Of a stretch of DNA of 64,000 nt, positions 28,001 to 36,364 are shown in pieces. The DNA comes from Thalassotalea sp. HSM 43. Its GTDB lineage: Bacteria; Pseudomonadota; Gammaproteobacteria; Enterobacterales; Alteromonadaceae. Location: the NCBI RefSeq assembly GCF_004752005.1, contig NZ_CP038493.1, positions 2,442,302 to 2,506,301 on the forward strand. Reading direction: 5' to 3'. Below the pieces are notes generated by a model. It was given only the letters and a program-made list of their open reading frames with translations, searched no databases and had not been told where the DNA came from. Numbering within the stretch: position 1 is the stretch's first letter; every line of letters begins with the position of its first letter. The position numbers and the translations under genes were made by a program.

Positions 28001-30137
28001 CTATGCCTTTTTTATCAATAACCACGACACCATCAGCGACACTGTCTAATATGGTACGGTAGCGACTTTCACTATTTTGTAGTTCGTTCTTCAGCGACTC
28101 TTGCTCAGAGATGTCAATCATCACACCATCAAAATATTTGCTGTCGGTGATCGGATCGTTTAATGCCCCAGCCTTGAGTTGCACTGTGCGGTACTTCCCA
28201 TCTTTATTCGTCAAGCGCATAGTGGTAGCGAATGTCTTGCCATCTCTTAGTGAGCGTTCGGTGAGCGCATCCAATAATTTTTGGTCATCCGGGTGAACAA
28301 AGTTGCCCAAATCTAATGTTGCGCCTTTACCGACAAATTTATCGGCGCTGTGACCGGTAATTTCTTCAATCTTTTTACTGACAAATATGAGCTTTGAATC
28401 GGTATTAAAGTCTTCGGTAAAACGAAAGCGAAATACGGTGCCAGGAATATTGGTCACCATAGAGCGGAATTGTTGTTCATTTTGAGTCAACAAAGTCAGT
28501 GCTTTCTCGCGCTCGGTAATATCGACCAGTGACAGGCGAATTTCTTTATTGTCTTCTGACGGTACTGCTGATGCGGCAATTTTGAGAATATCGCCGGTGG
28601 CGTTTAACAGTTCAATATTTACGTCTTTTAGGGAGACACCGTTTTTCGCCGACTCAAACATTTTCTCGCCGCTATGACTGGTGTCGTCATCGGGGAGTAA
28701 TTGTTGCCATTTAATGATACTAATGTGGTCGGTATCGTAGCCGACTAACTGGGCAAACACTTTATTATGCTTACTGATGGCGCCATTATGTTGCAAGGTG
28801 GCGTGTGCAACGGGGGAGTTTTGATATAAATCCCATAGCCGTGCTTCTCGGTCGGATAGCTCTTTGGTGCGCTTTTCAACGCGACTCTCTAATTCATTAT
28901 TTGATTGCGCTAAACGATTATTCATGCGCGTGACAATATTAAGTGCGGTATTGGCGAGCAAGGCAGTTAATACAATAATACTCAGCAAAACGGCGATGAT
29001 GGTATAGCGCAATTGCACATAACCTTCTTGAACCTCTTGCAGATCGATTTCGGTAATAATGCCAAGTTCTAACTCTTCGACATAGCGCCAAGAGCCGAGT
29101 ACTTTCACCCCGCGATAGTCATTATATCCTTCGCTGTTTTCACCATTTTCGCCTTGTAAAACGTTTTCCACACTGGCGATCAGCGGCCAACTGCCGCTAT
29201 CTTCTTGCTTGTCATATGGAGCCTTGGCGGTCAGCTCACGACCGGGATCTTTTAACTCGATACTGAGAATGCTTGATTGGCCTCCTAAGATAAGACCAAT
29301 CTCGGTAAGTTGTTTTTCAAAGCGGCTGGGCGAGACCAGAATGCCTTGCTTATTGACTAAGTAGGTTTCACCACTTTTACCGACTCGGGCACTGGTGGCA
29401 ACTTTAAACAGTTCGCGAAATGGGTCGATGCGCAATGTCATCACGGCGACAACGTCGCCTTTCTCATTGCGGATTGGCCCGGCGATAAACATGGTGGTGT
29501 TGTGGGCGCCTAACCCTTTTTGCACTTGATGCAATGATACGTCACTGCGCATCGGACCAATGATGACGGTTTCACCATTAAATACTCTGGCCAAATGTTC
29601 GGGAAAACGTTCGGCAATAAGGTTCTTTTGCCCCAAATTTTCATCACGCAATGAGCCGTAATTAATGTTGTCTTTAGAAATAATGAAAAAGCCCACATGA
29701 CGATACTCTAAAGGCAATTCATTGTAATGAATCCGCAGCCGTTGTAAATATGGATTTGTGGCGAGGGTGTTTACATCCGCTTTGAGTAATTGCTGCACCA
29801 ATTGTATGTTTTCAGCATCATCAGAAATGACTTTCAATGAGGCGATTTGATTATGGTACCAGGTTAATAACGAAGACTCTGTGGTATCAGCAACGGTTGT
29901 TAATGACGATGTGGACTGCGACTGCATTTGTTCACGCATGGTGTGCAGACCGTAATTGATAATCACCGAGATAATGATCAAAAAGATCATCAAGGCGCCA
30001 GCGATCAGTTGTCGCGACTGGGCATTACCAAGAAATCGGGTTAACTCCTGTTGTGTTTGTTGGCGAATTTTACGCACCACAAAGATCAATAGAGCAATTA
30101 ACAGAACGACCGCGGCCAAAATGGATTCGTTATACAT
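25080..30137 (-). CDS. Multi-PAS hybrid sensor histidine kinase with two receivers and HPt
   Basis: A 1685-residue phosphorelay protein. Order: two N-terminal membrane helices (5-21, 44-62); a periplasmic Cache-type sensor (about 65-375); a third helix (378-397); a coiled coil; and four PAS-type units (about 430-545, 550-680, 685-805, 815-945). HisKA follows with MSHEIRT (His976), then HATPase_c (N box NLANNAVKF, G boxes DSGIGM and GGTGLGL). REC1 has LMDWQMP (Asp1264), REC2 has LMDCQMP (Asp1408), and the HPt has LSHSLKGLAG (His1553). All phosphorelay residues are intact. No response-regulator gene lies beside it, so it is an orphan whose output is unknown. The Cache domain suggests it senses a small molecule outside the cell. 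Confidence 0.94.
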   Translation of the reverse strand: MYNESILAAVVLLIALLIFVVRKIRQQTQQELTRFLGNAQSRQLIAGALMIFLIIISVIINYGLHTMREQMQSQSTSSLTTVADTTESSLLTWYHNQIASLKVISDDAENIQLVQQLLKADVNTLATNPYLQRLRIHYNELPLEYRHVGFFIISKDNINYGSLRDENLGQKNLIAERFPEHLARVFNGETVIIGPMRSDVSLHQVQKGLGAHNTTMFIAGPIRNEKGDVVAVMTLRIDPFRELFKVATSARVGKSGETYLVNKQGILVSPSRFEKQLTEIGLILGGQSSILSIELKDPGRELTAKAPYDKQEDSGSWPLIASVENVLQGENGENSEGYNDYRGVKVLGSWRYVEELELGIITEIDLQEVQEGYVQLRYTIIAVLLSIIVLTALLANTALNIVTRMNNRLAQSNNELESRVEKRTKELSDREARLWDLYQNSPVAHATLQHNGAISKHNKVFAQLVGYDTDHISIIKWQQLLPDDDTSHSGEKMFESAKNGVSLKDVNIELLNATGDILKIAASAVPSEDNKEIRLSLVDITEREKALTLLTQNEQQFRSMVTNIPGTVFRFRFTEDFNTDSKLIFVSKKIEEITGHSADKFVGKGATLDLGNFVHPDDQKLLDALTERSLRDGKTFATTMRLTNKDGKYRTVQLKAGALNDPITDSKYFDGVMIDISEQESLKNELQNSESRYRTILDSVADGVVVIDKKGIVQEFSTAAQRIFGYSSDEIIGKNISVIQPKQIADQHDELLDNYKSGKSSTVVDNVREVQGQRKNGDIFPMDLSVKESVLDDQTVFIGIMRDITERHQQELKVKQSEERLDAATFGARIGLWEFFPDKEIIRVNRVSANMLGLSHDSDFVEEEKDWFTLHDSLNTWGKYIHPEDKDMAEQRMIEYLRGQRTEFKEELRMGANASKWILDVGRITETDADGRATRVSGVHIDITERKQLELDYIKAQQVAEEANQAKSDFLANMSHEIRTPMNAIIGMSHLALETDLDKQQRNYIDKVHRSAESLLGIINDILDFSKIEAGKLDVEEIDFNLGDILENLTNFVSIKAEEKHLELLFDIESELPMNYKGDPLRLTQVLINLANNAVKFTSEGEVVIRITRKFANDEIAELEFSVIDSGIGMSDEQQAKLFQPFTQADASTTRKHGGTGLGLAISQKLVKLMGGEIKLESEANKGSTFSFAITFKRQTPRQRKPIVPHQKIERVLVVDDNLHARIIFEKIIASFGYQVDVAESAARGLELLQDADKTKPYQLVLMDWQMPTMDGIEAIKIIQSKLTLKHKPIIFMVTAYGREELNIRLENLQIETILTKPVTASSLNDAINDAMGDKRLGGNGHSRRDVSDDAIEALQGANILAVEDNEVNQELIIGLLGNNGIQCTIANNGEEAIDILNKQSFDGVLMDCQMPVMDGYTATKLLRQQDKFKDLPILAMTANAMAGDREKAIQAGMNDHIPKPINVSAMFKTMAKWITPAASSQVSGKQSPEQAIELPENWQYIDISDGLKRTMGDKKLYLKLLRKFASNQRDFVRNFNKALTDNDEDSATRLSHSLKGLAGNIGAMQLLHAAELLEAQCKSGNISSWSLQEVDTALQDVLAELETLTPEDVQISASTEISEQQLHDILSQLKAMLVDYDTQTGEFLQQNQQALMTKDSNGWLLKLSQAVESYDYDKAITLVDEKLS

Positions 30138-30252
30138 GGCACTTCAAAATCTAAGCTAGATTAGACAATTTAGTTAAGCATAGCAGTACCTTAGCGCATT
30201 GTTATAGAAACAGGAATAATATCGCTAGCTTTTCCCTATTTTTTCTTCAGGC

Positions 30253-30285
30253 ATAAAAAAAGCGAGACACAACGTTCTCGCTTTT
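30253..30285 (-). terminator. Intrinsic terminator of tkt-pgi
   Basis: AAAAGCGAGA (30258-30267), loop of 8, TCTCGCTTTT (30276-30285). The A-run at 30255-30261 gives a U-tract on the minus strand, 17 bp past the pgi stop. Confidence 0.85.
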
Positions 30286-30301
30286 GCGTATCTAAATAAG
30301 G

Positions 30302-31942
30302 TTAACTTTTGTTGGCCTTATAATAATTAATCAATGCGCGAGTTGAGCTGTCATGACCATCAACATCGCCATCGGCTAGAATTTCTGCATGAATATTATT
30401 GGCTAAGCCTTTACCTAACTCAACGCCCCATTGGTCAAAAGAGCAGACTTCAAGCAAAATACCTTGGCTAAAAATCTTGTGCTCATACATGGCAATTAAT
30501 TGGCCAAGACTGAATGGTGTGATCTTATCAAATAAAAACATTGAGCTTGGGCGGTTACCTTGATGCACTTTATGTGAGGCAAGCTCATCGATGACTTGTT
30601 GTGACTTGCCAGCTTTTGCCAAGCTGTCACGCACTTCACTTTCACTGACGCCGGCCATAAACGCTTCAGCTTGCGCAAGCATATTGGCAATCAGAATGTC
30701 ATGGTGATGCGCCATATGGCGAATAGGTGTTATCGAGCCAATAAAATCTGCTGGTACGATATTATTGCCTTGGTGTAGATATTGATAGAAGGCATGTTGG
30801 CCATTAATACCAATTTCTCCCCAAATGGTTGGTACAGTGTTGTAATCAACGGTGTCACCGGAAAAATTGACGTGCTTACCGTTACTTTCCATTTCTGCTT
30901 GTTGCAAGTATGCGGTTAAGCGGTTTAACACTTGATCATATGGCAGGATAACTTGCGAACGGGCATTTAAGAAACTGCAGTTCCAAATACTTAAACAGGC
31001 CATAATGAATGGGACATTTTGCCCGAGCGGTGCAGATTCGAAATGCTCATCAACGTTGCGCGCACCCAGTAATAATTGCTCAAAGTGTTCAAAGCCTAGA
31101 TACAACGCAATGGGTAAACCAATTGTTGACCATAAACTGAAACGACCGCCTACCCAATCCCACATATCAAAAATGTTATCGGCATCAATACCAAATTCGG
31201 TTACCTTTTCAGTATTGGTTGAAACCGCAACAAAATGTTTGCCGATAGCGGCTTTATCACCAAGCGCATCAACCAGATACTGCATTGCCGTATTGGCATT
31301 GGTCATGGTTTCAGAGGTGGTAAAGGTTTTACTTGAGACCACAAACAAGGTGGCTTCAAGATCGACCGCATCGAGTACATCGGCAATCTGGTTGCCATCA
31401 ACGTTTGAGGCGTAATGCACAGATAAGTTAGTTTGCTTGTAATGCTTCAAGGCATTAGTCGCCATCTCAGGGCCTAAGTTAGAGCCACCGACACCAATGC
31501 TAACAATATGGCGCATTGGCTTACCGGTAAATCCTAGCCATTGGCCAGATTGTACTTTGTCACAAAAGGCTTTCATTTTAGCGAGTTGCTCAGCAACTTG
31601 TGCAGATACATTTTCGCCGTCAACGTCAAGCGGTTTGCTGGTATCGCGTCGTAACGCTACATGCAGCACGCTGCGATCTTCAGTTATATTGATTCGCTCA
31701 CCGGCAAACATTTTGTCGCGCCAAGTATCAAAGTCACATTGCTGTGCTAATTGCTCAAACAAAGACATGGTTTGCTGATTAATGTTTTGCTTAGAGTAAT
31801 CAAACAAAAGCCCTGGTAGTCGCAATGAAAAGTTATCAAAGCGTTGATTATCGGCATCAAACATGGCTTTGATTGATTGTGTTTGCATGTCCTTGGCATG
31901 GGTCTGTAATGCCTGCCAAGCGGGTAACGACGAGCGAGTCAT
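30302..31942 (-). CDS. pgi: Glucose-6-phosphate isomerase
   Basis: Pgi interconverts glucose 6-phosphate and fructose 6-phosphate in glycolysis and gluconeogenesis. The 546-aa length equals the E. coli enzyme's usual size (549). SIS domains show HIVSIGVGGSNLGPEMATNALK, VVSSKTFTTSETMTNA, and the signature DMWDWVGGRFSLWSTIGL. The second signature FDQWGVELGKGLANNI lies near the end. The catalytic Glu/His region HQGNNIVPADFIG is present. It begins 17 bp after the tkt stop, so tkt and pgi form one transcript ending at the hairpin downstream. Confidence 0.98.
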   Translation of the reverse strand: MTRSSLPAWQALQTHAKDMQTQSIKAMFDADNQRFDNFSLRLPGLLFDYSKQNINQQTMSLFEQLAQQCDFDTWRDKMFAGERINITEDRSVLHVALRRDTSKPLDVDGENVSAQVAEQLAKMKAFCDKVQSGQWLGFTGKPMRHIVSIGVGGSNLGPEMATNALKHYKQTNLSVHYASNVDGNQIADVLDAVDLEATLFVVSSKTFTTSETMTNANTAMQYLVDALGDKAAIGKHFVAVSTNTEKVTEFGIDADNIFDMWDWVGGRFSLWSTIGLPIALYLGFEHFEQLLLGARNVDEHFESAPLGQNVPFIMACLSIWNCSFLNARSQVILPYDQVLNRLTAYLQQAEMESNGKHVNFSGDTVDYNTVPTIWGEIGINGQHAFYQYLHQGNNIVPADFIGSITPIRHMAHHHDILIANMLAQAEAFMAGVSESEVRDSLAKAGKSQQVIDELASHKVHQGNRPSSMFLFDKITPFSLGQLIAMYEHKIFSQGILLEVCSFDQWGVELGKGLANNIHAEILADGDVDGHDSSTRALINYYKANKS

Positions 31943-31958
31943 GGAGAATTTTCCCTTA

Positions 31959-33959
31959 CTATTTAATGAGTTGTTCTACTTGTTCGACGATATTAGCAGA
32001 GCTGAAACCAAAATGCTCCATTAATGCGCCTCCGGGAGCCGATTCGCCAAATCGATCCAAACCAATGACGGTACCGTGTCGGCCGACATATTTGTGCCAA
32101 AAATCAGGGTGCGCTGCTTCGACGGCGACAATATGTTGGCAATCACTCGGTAATACCGAGTTTTTATAGGCATCAGACTGTTGGTCAAATAGCGATGTAC
32201 TCGGCATCGATACGACGCGTACCTGTACTCCATTAGCCTGCAGGGCATTAGCTGCGTCCATAGTCGGCTCTACTTCTGAGCCCGTCGCAATTAAGATAAC
32301 CTGTGGCGCGCCATCACTATCATGTAACACGTAACCACCTTGCTCGATAGCTGCAATTTGCTCTGTGGTTCTTGGTTGATGCGCTAGGTTTTGACGTGAG
32401 AACACCAAGGCCGAAGGTCCACTTTGATTTTTAATCGCATGCTTCCAAGCCACAGCAGATTCGGTTGCATCGCAAGGGCGCCATGTTGTTAGCTTAGGGG
32501 TGGTACGTAAATTGGTTAACTGTTCAACCGGTTGATGGGTTGGTCCGTCTTCACCTTGGCCAATGGAGTCATGGGTATAAACAAAAATATTTTGAATGCC
32601 CATCAGTGCCGACATGCGTACCGCATTGCGGGCGTATTCCATGAACATTAAAAAGGTCGCACCATAGTTAATAAAACCGCCATGTAACGACAATCCGTTC
32701 ATAATCGCGCTCATACCAAATTCACGTACACCGTAATAGAGGTAATTACCATCGCCATCGTCTTTGCTTATCCCTTTCGAGCCAGACCATAACGTCAGGT
32801 TTGACCCCGCTAAGTCGGCACTACCACCAAGCAGTTCTGGTAAGTGCGGGGCATAAGCTTCAATGGCATTTTGTGAAGCTTTACGTGAGGCTATATTGGC
32901 CATTTGATGCTGACATTGGGCGATGTACTCATTGCTCATCTGATCAAAGTTTTGCGGCAAGGTTTTATCGATAACCCGGCGTTGATATTCAGTGGCAAGC
33001 TCGGGGAAAGCAGCTTGATAGGCGCTGAATAATTGTTGCCAGCTAGACTCGTTGGCTTGGCCGTTGGCTTTGTTATCCCAGCCTTGGTAAATGTCATCAG
33101 GGATTTCAAAAGGTGGATACGTCCAGCCGAGAAACTCACGACTCGCGCTAATTTCATCATCTCCTAATGGCGCACCATGACAATCGTGGCTACCACTTTT
33201 GTTTGGAGAGCCGAAGCCGATAACGGTTTTACAGACAATTAATGTTGGTTTGTCAGCAACCGCTTTGGCTTCTTTTATTGCCTGATCGATGGCGTTGCTG
33301 TCATGTCCATCGACGTTATCAATGACATGCCAACCATAGGCATTAAAGCGCTGTGCGCTGTTGTCGGTAAACCAACCCTCAACATGACCATCAATGGAAA
33401 TACCATTGTCATCGTAAAAAGCGATCAATTTACCAAGCCCGAGGGTGCCCGCTAGCGAACACACTTCATGCGAGATACCTTCCATCAGGCAGCCATCGCC
33501 TAAAAAGCTATAGGTATAGTGGTCAACAATATCAAAGTTAGGACGGTTAAAGTGACTCGCCAGTGCTTTTTCCGCAATGGCCATACCTACCGCATTAGCA
33601 ATACCGGCGCCTAAAGGCCCTGTGGTGGTTTCGACACCAGGGGTGTAGCCATATTCAGGGTGACCCGGGGTACGAGAATGCAATTGTCTAAATTGTTTTA
33701 AATCTTCCATGCCAAGGTCGTAACCACTTAAATGCAACAAAGAATAAATCAGCATAGAACCATGGCCATTAGATAGCACGAAACGATCACGGTCGGGCCA
33801 GTCTGGATTACTCGGGTTATGCTTTAGATGATCATTGAATAGAACTTCAGCGATATCAGCCATACCCATAGGGGCGCCAGGGTGGCCTGATTTAGCTTTT
33901 TGTACGGCATCCATAGCCAGTACACGAATTGCATTTGCAAGTTGTTTGCGGGTTGCCAT
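31959..33959 (-). CDS. tkt: Transketolase
   Basis: Transketolase is the thiamine-diphosphate enzyme of the non-oxidative pentose phosphate pathway, moving two-carbon units between sugar phosphates. The 666-aa product is full length. N-terminal: [19 protein letters not shown] and the ThDP motif [18 protein letters not shown]...DDNGISIDG. Middle: [20 protein letters not shown] (conserved His). C-terminal: [17 protein letters not shown] and [16 protein letters not shown]. The ATG at 33959 starts a likely tkt-pgi operon linking the pentose phosphate pathway and glycolysis at fructose 6-phosphate. Confidence 0.98.
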   Translation of the reverse strand: MATRKQLANAIRVLAMDAVQKAKSGHPGAPMGMADIAEVLFNDHLKHNPSNPDWPDRDRFVLSNGHGSMLIYSLLHLSGYDLGMEDLKQFRQLHSRTPGHPEYGYTPGVETTTGPLGAGIANAVGMAIAEKALASHFNRPNFDIVDHYTYSFLGDGCLMEGISHEVCSLAGTLGLGKLIAFYDDNGISIDGHVEGWFTDNSAQRFNAYGWHVIDNVDGHDSNAIDQAIKEAKAVADKPTLIVCKTVIGFGSPNKSGSHDCHGAPLGDDEISASREFLGWTYPPFEIPDDIYQGWDNKANGQANESSWQQLFSAYQAAFPELATEYQRRVIDKTLPQNFDQMSNEYIAQCQHQMANIASRKASQNAIEAYAPHLPELLGGSADLAGSNLTLWSGSKGISKDDGDGNYLYYGVREFGMSAIMNGLSLHGGFINYGATFLMFMEYARNAVRMSALMGIQNIFVYTHDSIGQGEDGPTHQPVEQLTNLRTTPKLTTWRPCDATESAVAWKHAIKNQSGPSALVFSRQNLAHQPRTTEQIAAIEQGGYVLHDSDGAPQVILIATGSEVEPTMDAANALQANGVQVRVVSMPSTSLFDQQSDAYKNSVLPSDCQHIVAVEAAHPDFWHKYVGRHGTVIGLDRFGESAPGGALMEHFGFSSANIVEQVEQLIK

Positions 33960-34457
33960 ATGAATTTACCTTTTAACTGTCAGGCAATAGCCAGATTGCG
34001 GAAATAGGGTGGTAACAAGAGGAAGAGGGAATATCCTCTCGATACCCAAGTAGAGTATAGACGGTGTCTAGGCAGTTTTTTTAAAAGATGACCACTTACG
34101 GCTTCTACATGGTTTGCGCGTTTATCTTTATTACTTAACTGTCTTATGAAACCAATGGTATAGAGTTTTAGCAAATGCAGGCATAGGACTGTCAGGGTTG
34201 AAACCAAAGTGGCAAGTTAAGACTCCTCTTTTTTGATCGGCTTTCTGCTAAAATCCCACAATGATCCCCCTAAAGTTGTCATTGATCACCATCACCGCAC
34301 AATTGATCAGCAAAAAGCCTGATTTTTAAATTAATTTTTGGGTTAAAATCGCCACGACGTTGCACAAAATTCCACATATATAACAACTTAGCGCCGATTC
34401 GCTAGCAAGCCTTTTATTACAAGCCCTTCAGCAAATATTTTTGTTGCCTAATTACCC

Positions 34458-34487
34458 TTGACAAGGGTTGACTATAGTCACTAAACT
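34458..34487 (+). promoter_or_regulatory. Putative dcw (mraZ) promoter
   Basis: A perfect -35 TTGACA (34458-34463), an 18-bp spacer and TAAACT (34482-34487). Transcription would start just ahead of the MraZ repeats. Confidence 0.6.
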
Positions 34488-34495
34488 GTACAGAA

Positions 34496-34520
34496 GTGGG
34501 AAAAAGTGGAGAAATGTGGA
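34496..34520 (+). promoter_or_regulatory. MraZ box: three direct repeats
   Basis: GTGGG (34496), GTGGA (34506) and GTGGA (34516), spaced exactly 10 bp, one per helical turn. E. coli MraZ is known to bind TGGGN direct repeats with 5-nt spacers and to repress its own operon. These copies fit that pattern and imply autoregulation of the dcw cluster. Confidence 0.8.
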
Positions 34521-34581
34521 TCTTTAGGCTATTGTTTAAAAAGTGAACAATAACAACAGCGATAGAAAAACAACAAAAATT

Positions 34582-35040
34582 ATGTTTAGAGGCGCAAGCA
34601 ACATCACCTTAGATAGCAAAAATCGGATCACGATACCGACACGGTACCGTGAGTCTTTGTTTGCCGATTTCGAGGGTAAAATGGTGTGCACTCTACATAC
34701 TGAAAGTCGTTGTTTATTGTTGTATCCACTGTCGGAATGGGAAGAGCTAGAACTTAAGTTGAGCCGCCTATCCGATATGAACCCGAGTGAGCGTACCATA
34801 AAACGTATTCTCCTGGGTAACGCTACTGAATGTGAAATAGATAAAAGTGGTCGCCTGCTATTAAGCAGTGTTCTGCGCCAACACGCCAATCTCGAAAAAA
34901 ACGTTATCTTGGTTGGTTTGTTTAATAAGTTTGAAATCTGGAATGAAGACGACTGGCAGACACAAATGCATCAAGGAATTGAAGACAATCAGCAAGGCAA
35001 GCTGGAATTAACCGAACGTTTATCGGATTTATCGCTTTAG
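34582..35040 (+). CDS. mraZ: Transcriptional regulator MraZ
   Basis: MraZ is an AbrB-type DNA-binding protein that represses its own dcw operon. The ATG at 34582 gives [24 protein letters not shown] and 152 aa, exactly the E. coli length; a GTG at 34543 would add 13 low-complexity residues and is not favoured. Two SpoVT/AbrB-like half domains are visible, the second with [22 protein letters not shown]. It is first gene of the cluster, 25 bp ahead of rsmH, and its own binding repeats lie just upstream. Confidence 0.96.
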   Translation: MFRGASNITLDSKNRITIPTRYRESLFADFEGKMVCTLHTESRCLLLYPLSEWEELELKLSRLSDMNPSERTIKRILLGNATECEIDKSGRLLLSSVLRQHANLEKNVILVGLFNKFEIWNEDDWQTQMHQGIEDNQQGKLELTERLSDLSL

Positions 35041-35065
35041 CCTTAGGTTAAGGCTTGGAATAGTT

Positions 35066-36007
35066 ATGGCAACAGAATTTGCACACATTTCAGTATTACT
35101 ACAAGAAGCCGTAGATGGCCTGGATATAAAGCCAGATGGCACCTATATCGACTGTACTTTTGGTCGTGGTGGACATTCTGGACTGATACTAAAAAGCCTG
35201 GGTGAAAACGGACGTTTGATAGCCATTGATCGTGATCTACAAGCAATAGAGTCTGCGCAAAGATTTGCTGACGATCCTCGATTTAGCATAGTGCACAGTG
35301 GCTTCGCTAACCTGCAAGATATTGCCGTCGATCTGGATGTAATTAGTCGGGTCGACGGAATCTTGTTGGACTTAGGCGTCTCCTCGCCGCAACTGGATGA
35401 TGCCAGTCGAGGTTTTAGCTTTATGAATGATGGCCCGTTGGATATGCGTATGGATACCAGCAAAGGCCAAACAGCGGCAGAATGGATAAAAGTTGCCGAT
35501 GTTGAAGACATCACCTGGGTGTTAAGAACTTTTGGTGAAGAAAAAATGGCGTGGCGTATTGCCAACGCTATTGTTGATGCCCGAGAAGAGCAAGATATTA
35601 CCACCACCGGTGAGTTGGCGAAAATTATCAAGCAAGCGGCACCACAAAAAGAAATTAAAAAACATCCAGCGACAAGAAGTTTTCAAGCGATTCGCATGTA
35701 CATCAACTCGGAACTGGATCAAATCGAAAGCGCATTAGCGGCATCATTGGATGTATTAAAAGAAGATGGCCGTTTGGTGGTCATTAGCTTCCATTCATTG
35801 GAAGATAGACTGGTCAAACAGTTTATGAAAAAGCATAGCCAAGGCAAGAAAGTGCCACGTGGTATGCCAATTACAGAAGAAGAATTACAAAAAGGTAAAA
35901 AGCTGGCGTTGGTGGGTCGCACCAAACCAAGTAAATCTGAAGTTTCTGACAACGTACGCTCGCGCAGTTCAGTTCTTCGAGTTGCTCGCCGCTTGGCAAA
36001 AGATTAA
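35066..36007 (+). CDS. rsmH: 16S rRNA (cytosine-1402 N4)-methyltransferase RsmH
   Basis: RsmH (MraW) makes the N4-methyl on C1402 of 16S rRNA; RsmI, also in this window, methylates the 2'-O of the same base. The product is 313 aa as in E. coli. SAM-binding motifs are [26 protein letters not shown] and [40 protein letters not shown] and [23 protein letters not shown] complete the family pattern. ATG at 35066. Confidence 0.98.
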   Translation: MATEFAHISVLLQEAVDGLDIKPDGTYIDCTFGRGGHSGLILKSLGENGRLIAIDRDLQAIESAQRFADDPRFSIVHSGFANLQDIAVDLDVISRVDGILLDLGVSSPQLDDASRGFSFMNDGPLDMRMDTSKGQTAAEWIKVADVEDITWVLRTFGEEKMAWRIANAIVDAREEQDITTTGELAKIIKQAAPQKEIKKHPATRSFQAIRMYINSELDQIESALAASLDVLKEDGRLVVISFHSLEDRLVKQFMKKHSQGKKVPRGMPITEEELQKGKKLALVGRTKPSKSEVSDNVRSRSSVLRVARRLAKD

Positions 36008-36055
36008 TCGATAACAACTATTGGGCAATAGTGTCATCGGTTAAAAGGATTAACC

Positions 36056-36364
36056 ATGGCTAAACTGGTTTTAACCCAGGAAATATGGCAAGACATTAAG
36101 CGTTATAGCGGTACCTATATCATGGCTATGTTGGTACTGCTTTCGGCGTTTGCGGTGATCTATATGACACATATCAACCGGCAGGCAACCAGTGATTTGG
36201 AAAAGTTATACGGTGATCGTGACAGCCTCCATGTTGAATGGCGCAATTTGCAATTAGAACAAAACTCACTGGCAGAGCACAGTGAAATTGAAACCAAGGC
36301 TGATAAAGCGCTGCATATGCATCGGCCTGAAATTAACAGTGAAATAATAATAAAAACTCCATAA
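36056..36364 (+). CDS. ftsL: Cell division protein FtsL
   Basis: FtsL is a bitopic divisome protein that forms the FtsQLB subcomplex and helps activate FtsWI. The 102-aa product has a short cytoplasmic tail, one transmembrane helix (about residues 20-40, YIMAMLVLLSAFAVIYMTH) and a periplasmic leucine-zipper-like coiled coil (DLEKLYGDRDSLHVEWRNLQLEQNSLAEHSEIE). AAGGATT precedes the ATG. The last base overlaps the ftsI ATG. Sequence is poorly conserved in this family, so position between rsmH and ftsI is important evidence. Confidence 0.94.
   Translation: MAKLVLTQEIWQDIKRYSGTYIMAMLVLLSAFAVIYMTHINRQATSDLEKLYGDRDSLHVEWRNLQLEQNSLAEHSEIETKADKALHMHRPEINSEIIIKTP

Larger units (their letters stand above)
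33960..34581 (+). other. Intergenic region upstream of mraZ (dcw promoter region)
   Basis: About 620 bp between divergent tkt and mraZ, without a convincing ORF. It holds the tkt promoter side, two copies of ATTGATCA 21 bp apart (34281-34288, 34302-34309), a TTGACA-type promoter and MraZ-type repeats. The rest shows nothing clear. Confidence 0.5.

Noticed and set aside
25999-28300. Several plus-strand frames inside the histidine kinase gene
   Set aside because: They are antisense to intact HisKA, HATPase, receiver and PAS sequences and have no start signals.
33980-34207. 75-codon minus-strand frame upstream of tkt
   Set aside because: No ribosome-binding site, no recognisable domain, and it covers the expected tkt promoter.
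34543-34581. GTG start giving a longer MraZ
   Set aside because: The added residues are low complexity, no Shine-Dalgarno precedes the GTG, and the ATG at 34582 gives exactly the family length.
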